Of a stretch of 64,000 nucleotides of DNA, positions 60,696 through 64,000 are shown one piece after another. The DNA is from Lucifuga dentata. Lineage: Eukaryota > Chordata > Actinopteri > Ophidiiformes > Bythitidae. Numbering within the stretch: position 1 is the first letter of the stretch; each line of letters starts with the position of its first letter. The position numbers and the translations under genes were made by a program. The stretch lies in assembly GCA_014773175.1 (NCBI GenBank), contig VXCM01000244.1:33748-97747 (forward strand). Reading direction: 5' to 3'. The notes under the pieces were generated by a model, which saw nothing but the letters and a program-made list of their open reading frames with translations, had not been told where the DNA came from and did not search any database.

Positions 60696-61057
60696 AGACA
60701 GAGGTAGGATTCATAAAAAAAAATTACAATAACCACACAGTGTCACACTAAGTAAGCGATGTAATAATGGAGGCTCATTCATAAAGCTTTCCTTACATTA
60801 ATCAGTGCACCGTGTCCCATTAAGGTATTGTAAGGTGTGCTACAGGTGAAAAGCAATGAAGATCAGTATTAATGAGCTGCTTCATATCTAAAAGCCACGC
60901 TTTATACTGCTTCATCTGGTGCCAAAGCCACATTCACACATTAAATTAGCAAAGGAAACATAAATTCTGCTCTAGAACTCCACACTTTAAGAGACTGACA
61001 CTAAGATAACAGGTAAACCTGCATATTAACCTCTGTAGTGTGTAATCACTTTGCAGG

Positions 61058-61077
61058 GTGTGTGTGTGTGTGTGTGT
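61058..61077. repeat. (GT)10 microsatellite
   Basis: Short GT array. Confidence 0.92.
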
Positions 61078-62370
61078 AAGGGAGACAGACAACAGATAGA
61101 GCACAGCAGATGAGGTGTGTGTGAGATTGGATCAAAACTCACCATTTACATAAACTGACTGATCAGCTGAGCGGGCTTAAATGTCAAATCTATTGATGAC
61201 TAACACACGTGAAGCAAATACAGTTTAAAACATCACTCAGTTTTCATACTGCGGAAATTTACTACCAGACTAAAACAGGCCTTAATTTTTCGTGATAGTG
61301 TGTTTTATGAGTGGCTTCCCTAACAAGCAACTAAGGAAGTACCGTTGTAATGCCTCTTTCAAGGCAAACGCTAAAAGATGCTGTTAGCAGGCGTTTATGA
61401 AGGAGGGGACAAGGTTGCGTGATGATGATCGACATGCTAAATCTTGCACTAAACTTTCAGAATCCTGCTCTTAATGTCTGTAAAAGAAAGCCTCTAAAGA
61501 GAGACTGCAACAAAATACCTGGAGCAGCCTTGCACAGACACAACCAAAAATTCATATGGTTATGGACGTAATAAAACAGCCACACAATCACGAGCATAAA
61601 TGATTGCATACAAAGGTTCCTTAGAAAAACATAACCATTGTGTCTATAAGAAACTCTACTTCGATAAGCTCAGCTAAATTGCCACTGCACAGCTTCTGGA
61701 AAGATTCCAGAAAGACATCATTTTTCCAAACGAGACACGTTTTCCTAATGAGGTTGGACAGGGAAAATGAGTTTGCAAAAGTTATTTTGTTCTAATTATG
61801 TTTTAATGAACTATTTTTGTTCTGAATAATTGAATCTTTTGTCATATAAAAAGGCACAGAGATCATTAGCCTACATTCTACATTGGTATTGTCATTGTTT
61901 CTGCTCTGTGTCCTAATTTTAGCGTTGTTCATATTAAATAAAAGAGGTATTTAAATAACTGCTTCAGCATAGCACTTAGGTGGACTGCAGACCAACCAAC
62001 CACACTGGGATACAGCACTGATACTAAAGCATATCTAAGCAAAACAAGTCCTCAACGATTTTTGAATATCTTGAAAAAATAAATTAGGCTGTATTTATCG
62101 AAATGTGAAATTAGTGAGCACTTACGAGAATGACTAAATACTGCCTCGACATAAATCAAGGGCATCACATCCGATTCAAACACGTAAATCAAATTCAAGA
62201 ATAAGTCAGCAGGCAGAAGTGTGTGCTTGTACTTGAGCTGAAAGGATCTATCAGTTAGAAAATAAATTATTTCATCAAAAGGAAAATAAAATAAAACATT
62301 GGCTTTTGTGCTCCATACTGTAAGTAAACAAAATAAATTGAATATGTTTGGGGTTTTCTGTTTTTTGTCA

Positions 62371-63030
62371 CGAGAAAATTTTCTTGTTATGAGACCCTTT
62401 TCACAGTTTAACAAGATACTCTCATGTTATAATGACATATTCTTCTCATTATCACACAAAACCCAACGCAACCCAACTCATTAAAACAATAAACGGTTTC
62501 TGTTATAATGACATACCAAATTATTTCACTAAAACAAGAAACCTTTCTCATTGTAACACGGTAAGTTGGTCTGTAGAGGGAAAAGAAAGCTTTGTGTGTC
62601 ATCCTTCATGATTGAGGTGTTGTCAGTCTGCTGTGGACTGAACTGGCACAACTGGCCTGAGTGTATTCATTCTTAAGAAACAATACCATCTACTGTTGTT
62701 AATAAAAGCAGAATTTCACCATGACTCATTCCCAGCTGGAAATAAAACTTAATCAAATCATGTAAATGAGTCATCAGTTTCTCTGATGCAGGCTCTTCTC
62801 TTTGGCTTTGACAATTTTCTTCTTATAACAACATATGGAAGTTTCCGACTTGTCATGTTATAATGAGAAAAGTTTCTTGTTTTAACAAGATAATTTGATG
62901 TGTCATTAAAACGTAAAGTTTTTCTCCTTTTAATGACATACATTGGTTTTGTGTAATAAAGAGAAAATATGTCATTATTAAGGGAAAGTATCTCATTAAA
63001 ATGTGAACAGGATCTCGTTATAACGAGAAA
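62371..63030. mobile_element. MITE-like inverted-repeat element with TTATAATGACA motifs
   Basis: The left arm (about 62371-62466) and the reverse complement of the right arm (about 62944-63030) align along their length, sharing ATAATGACATAT, CTC-x-TTAT-x-ACACAAAACC and TTCACA-TTTAA blocks. Variants of TTATAATGA and TTGTTTTAACAAGATA recur throughout. No protein is encoded. Exact ends and superfamily are uncertain. Confidence 0.65.
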
Positions 63031-63208
63031 CTGGGCAGATTTTTTCATGGTGGCAGCAATATGCTGCTGTAATTATCAGCCTTAAATCTCTGTAATATGG
63101 ACTAAAAACTGACATTTTTATATTAAAGCTTCATAAATAAAGTGAAGCAGCTGAAAATCTATTACTTTCTGTGACCTAGGTGTAAGGTAGCTGATGTAGA
63201 AATATTAC

Positions 63209-63213
<5 letters not shown>

Positions 63214-63258
<45 letters not shown>
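63214..63258. repeat. (GA)n microsatellite
   Basis: Pure GA array of about 45 bp, directly followed by the hairpin at 63259. Confidence 0.96.
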
Positions 63259-63262
<4 letters not shown>

Positions 63263-63286
63263 CCTTCAAGGCTTCTTGAAGGACAG
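63259..63286. repeat. Perfect 12-bp hairpin with GCTT loop
   Basis: CTGTCCTTCAAG (63259-63270), loop GCTT, then the exact reverse complement (63275-63286). Confidence 0.93.
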
Positions 63287-63809
63287 AAATCTGACCTGCG
63301 TGTATGAATGTATGTATGTGCACATAGCTGGAAGTGTCATGTTTCATCTCTAAGCCCCTGGAGGCCTTTAAAGTCCAGCGCTGTGTGTCTGTCTGTCTGT
63401 CTGCTTATCTGCCTTAACCTACTAAGGAAGAAAAAGAGCAGCAAACAGAACAGGAAGAGGAAATGAGGAAAAGGCACAAGAAAGGATAAGAAAACACTAT
63501 TGATGGATGGGATTTATAAACCACAGCGCCAGACTTAACATGTCAATAAGGGTAAATGTTGTCATGCAACCGTGTTCCCTCATTCATAAACATTCTGTTA
63601 CAGGCATCTTTTAGCATTTGCCTTGAAAGAGGAAAAGAGGCATTACTACAGTACTTCCTCATTTACATGTTGGGGTTATTCATAAGACACACTGTGGGAA
63701 TGAGAAAAGAATGGAGAGAAGGAGAAAGAAAAGATGCATTCTATGATTAATTATTCTCATTTTATCCCAGAAAAGAGCTGAGAAAATAGAACTGAAGGAA
63801 CCAGAGTTA

Positions 63810-63835
63810 CACACACACACACACACATACACACA
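63810..63835. repeat. (CA)n microsatellite
   Basis: Short CA array with one TA interruption. Confidence 0.93.
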
Positions 63836-64000
63836 AGCAAGCACATAATCAATATAACTTTGGGCAACAATATTTCTTAAAATTCATTAAATTTCCCTGA
63901 AGTTTTGATTACAGGGACAAAATAAGAGAGAAATTGCAGGCAGTGTTTTAACAGAGGGTCAGCAGCCTCTCAGTTTATGAGCCTAATCTTGAATACACAC

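Larger units (their letters stand above)
47425..64000 (-). other. ccser1: Probable last intron of ccser1
   Basis: Upstream of the terminal exon in gene orientation. I found no further ccser1 exon; mammalian CCSER1 introns are very long, so none need be present. Open frames on the minus strand at 48556, 53849, 54472, 57984 and 62052 show no CCSER1-like sequence. The span holds many microsatellites, several hairpins and an inverted-repeat element, listed separately. Stretches such as 49000-49800, 51200-52500, 54200-56200 and 61100-62300 show nothing else. Confidence 0.6.

Noticed and set aside
63259..63286. Rho-independent terminator
   Set aside because: Looks like one by shape, but this is vertebrate DNA and no T-run follows.

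Overview
This is vertebrate, almost certainly teleost fish, genomic DNA from a draft assembly. It is AT-rich, dense in (CA)n and (GA)n microsatellites, and carries fish-type transposon remnants. It contains one gap of 41 N and 15 isolated single N.

Two protein-coding genes are supported, both on the minus strand. (1) Positions 3949-4036 are the first coding exon of grid2 (delta-2 ionotropic glutamate receptor): start codon, signal peptide, the family motif DSIIHIG and a consensus splice donor. A CpG-rich, (GA)n-rich upstream region (about 4037-5300) follows, and positions 1-3948 are the start of intron 1. (2) Positions 46410-47319 are the last coding exon of ccser1, ending in a conserved C-terminus with the GQPPRGP and YSRKNVFL blocks. 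A 66-bp duplication around a single N breaks its frame; counting the duplicated segment once makes the frame continuous. Positions 47320-64000 are then most likely the last ccser1 intron. CCSER1 lies immediately upstream of GRID2, on the same strand, in other vertebrates, so each call supports the other.

The 41 kb between the genes (about 5.3-46.4 kb) has no confirmed gene. At 40.03-40.26 kb there is a promoter-like minus-strand cluster (CTCF-type site, E-box, inverted CCAAT box, CpG-rich block) followed by an ATG and, 37 nt later, a good splice donor. This may be the first exon of an unrecognised gene or transcript.

Mobile DNA seen: two Tc1/mariner deletion derivatives that keep a transposase C-terminus (680-1049, 29180-29558); a foldback-type element with perfect 22-bp inverted ends (1218-2217); a hAT element with an 8-bp target duplication (33249-34145); a non-LTR element of the restriction-like-endonuclease type (32165-33073); 3' ends of three other LINEs (about 14402-14815, 15195-15385, 40480-40910); two unclassified inverted-repeat elements (20612-21090, 62371-63030); a degenerate tRNA-like SINE head (22655-22722); and two unclassified repeat pairs (5995/8985 and 38452/52554). 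Several near-perfect foldback hairpins are scattered through the window. No rRNA, functional tRNA, CRISPR array or bacterial-type gene was seen, and no coherent undescribed gene system could be supported.
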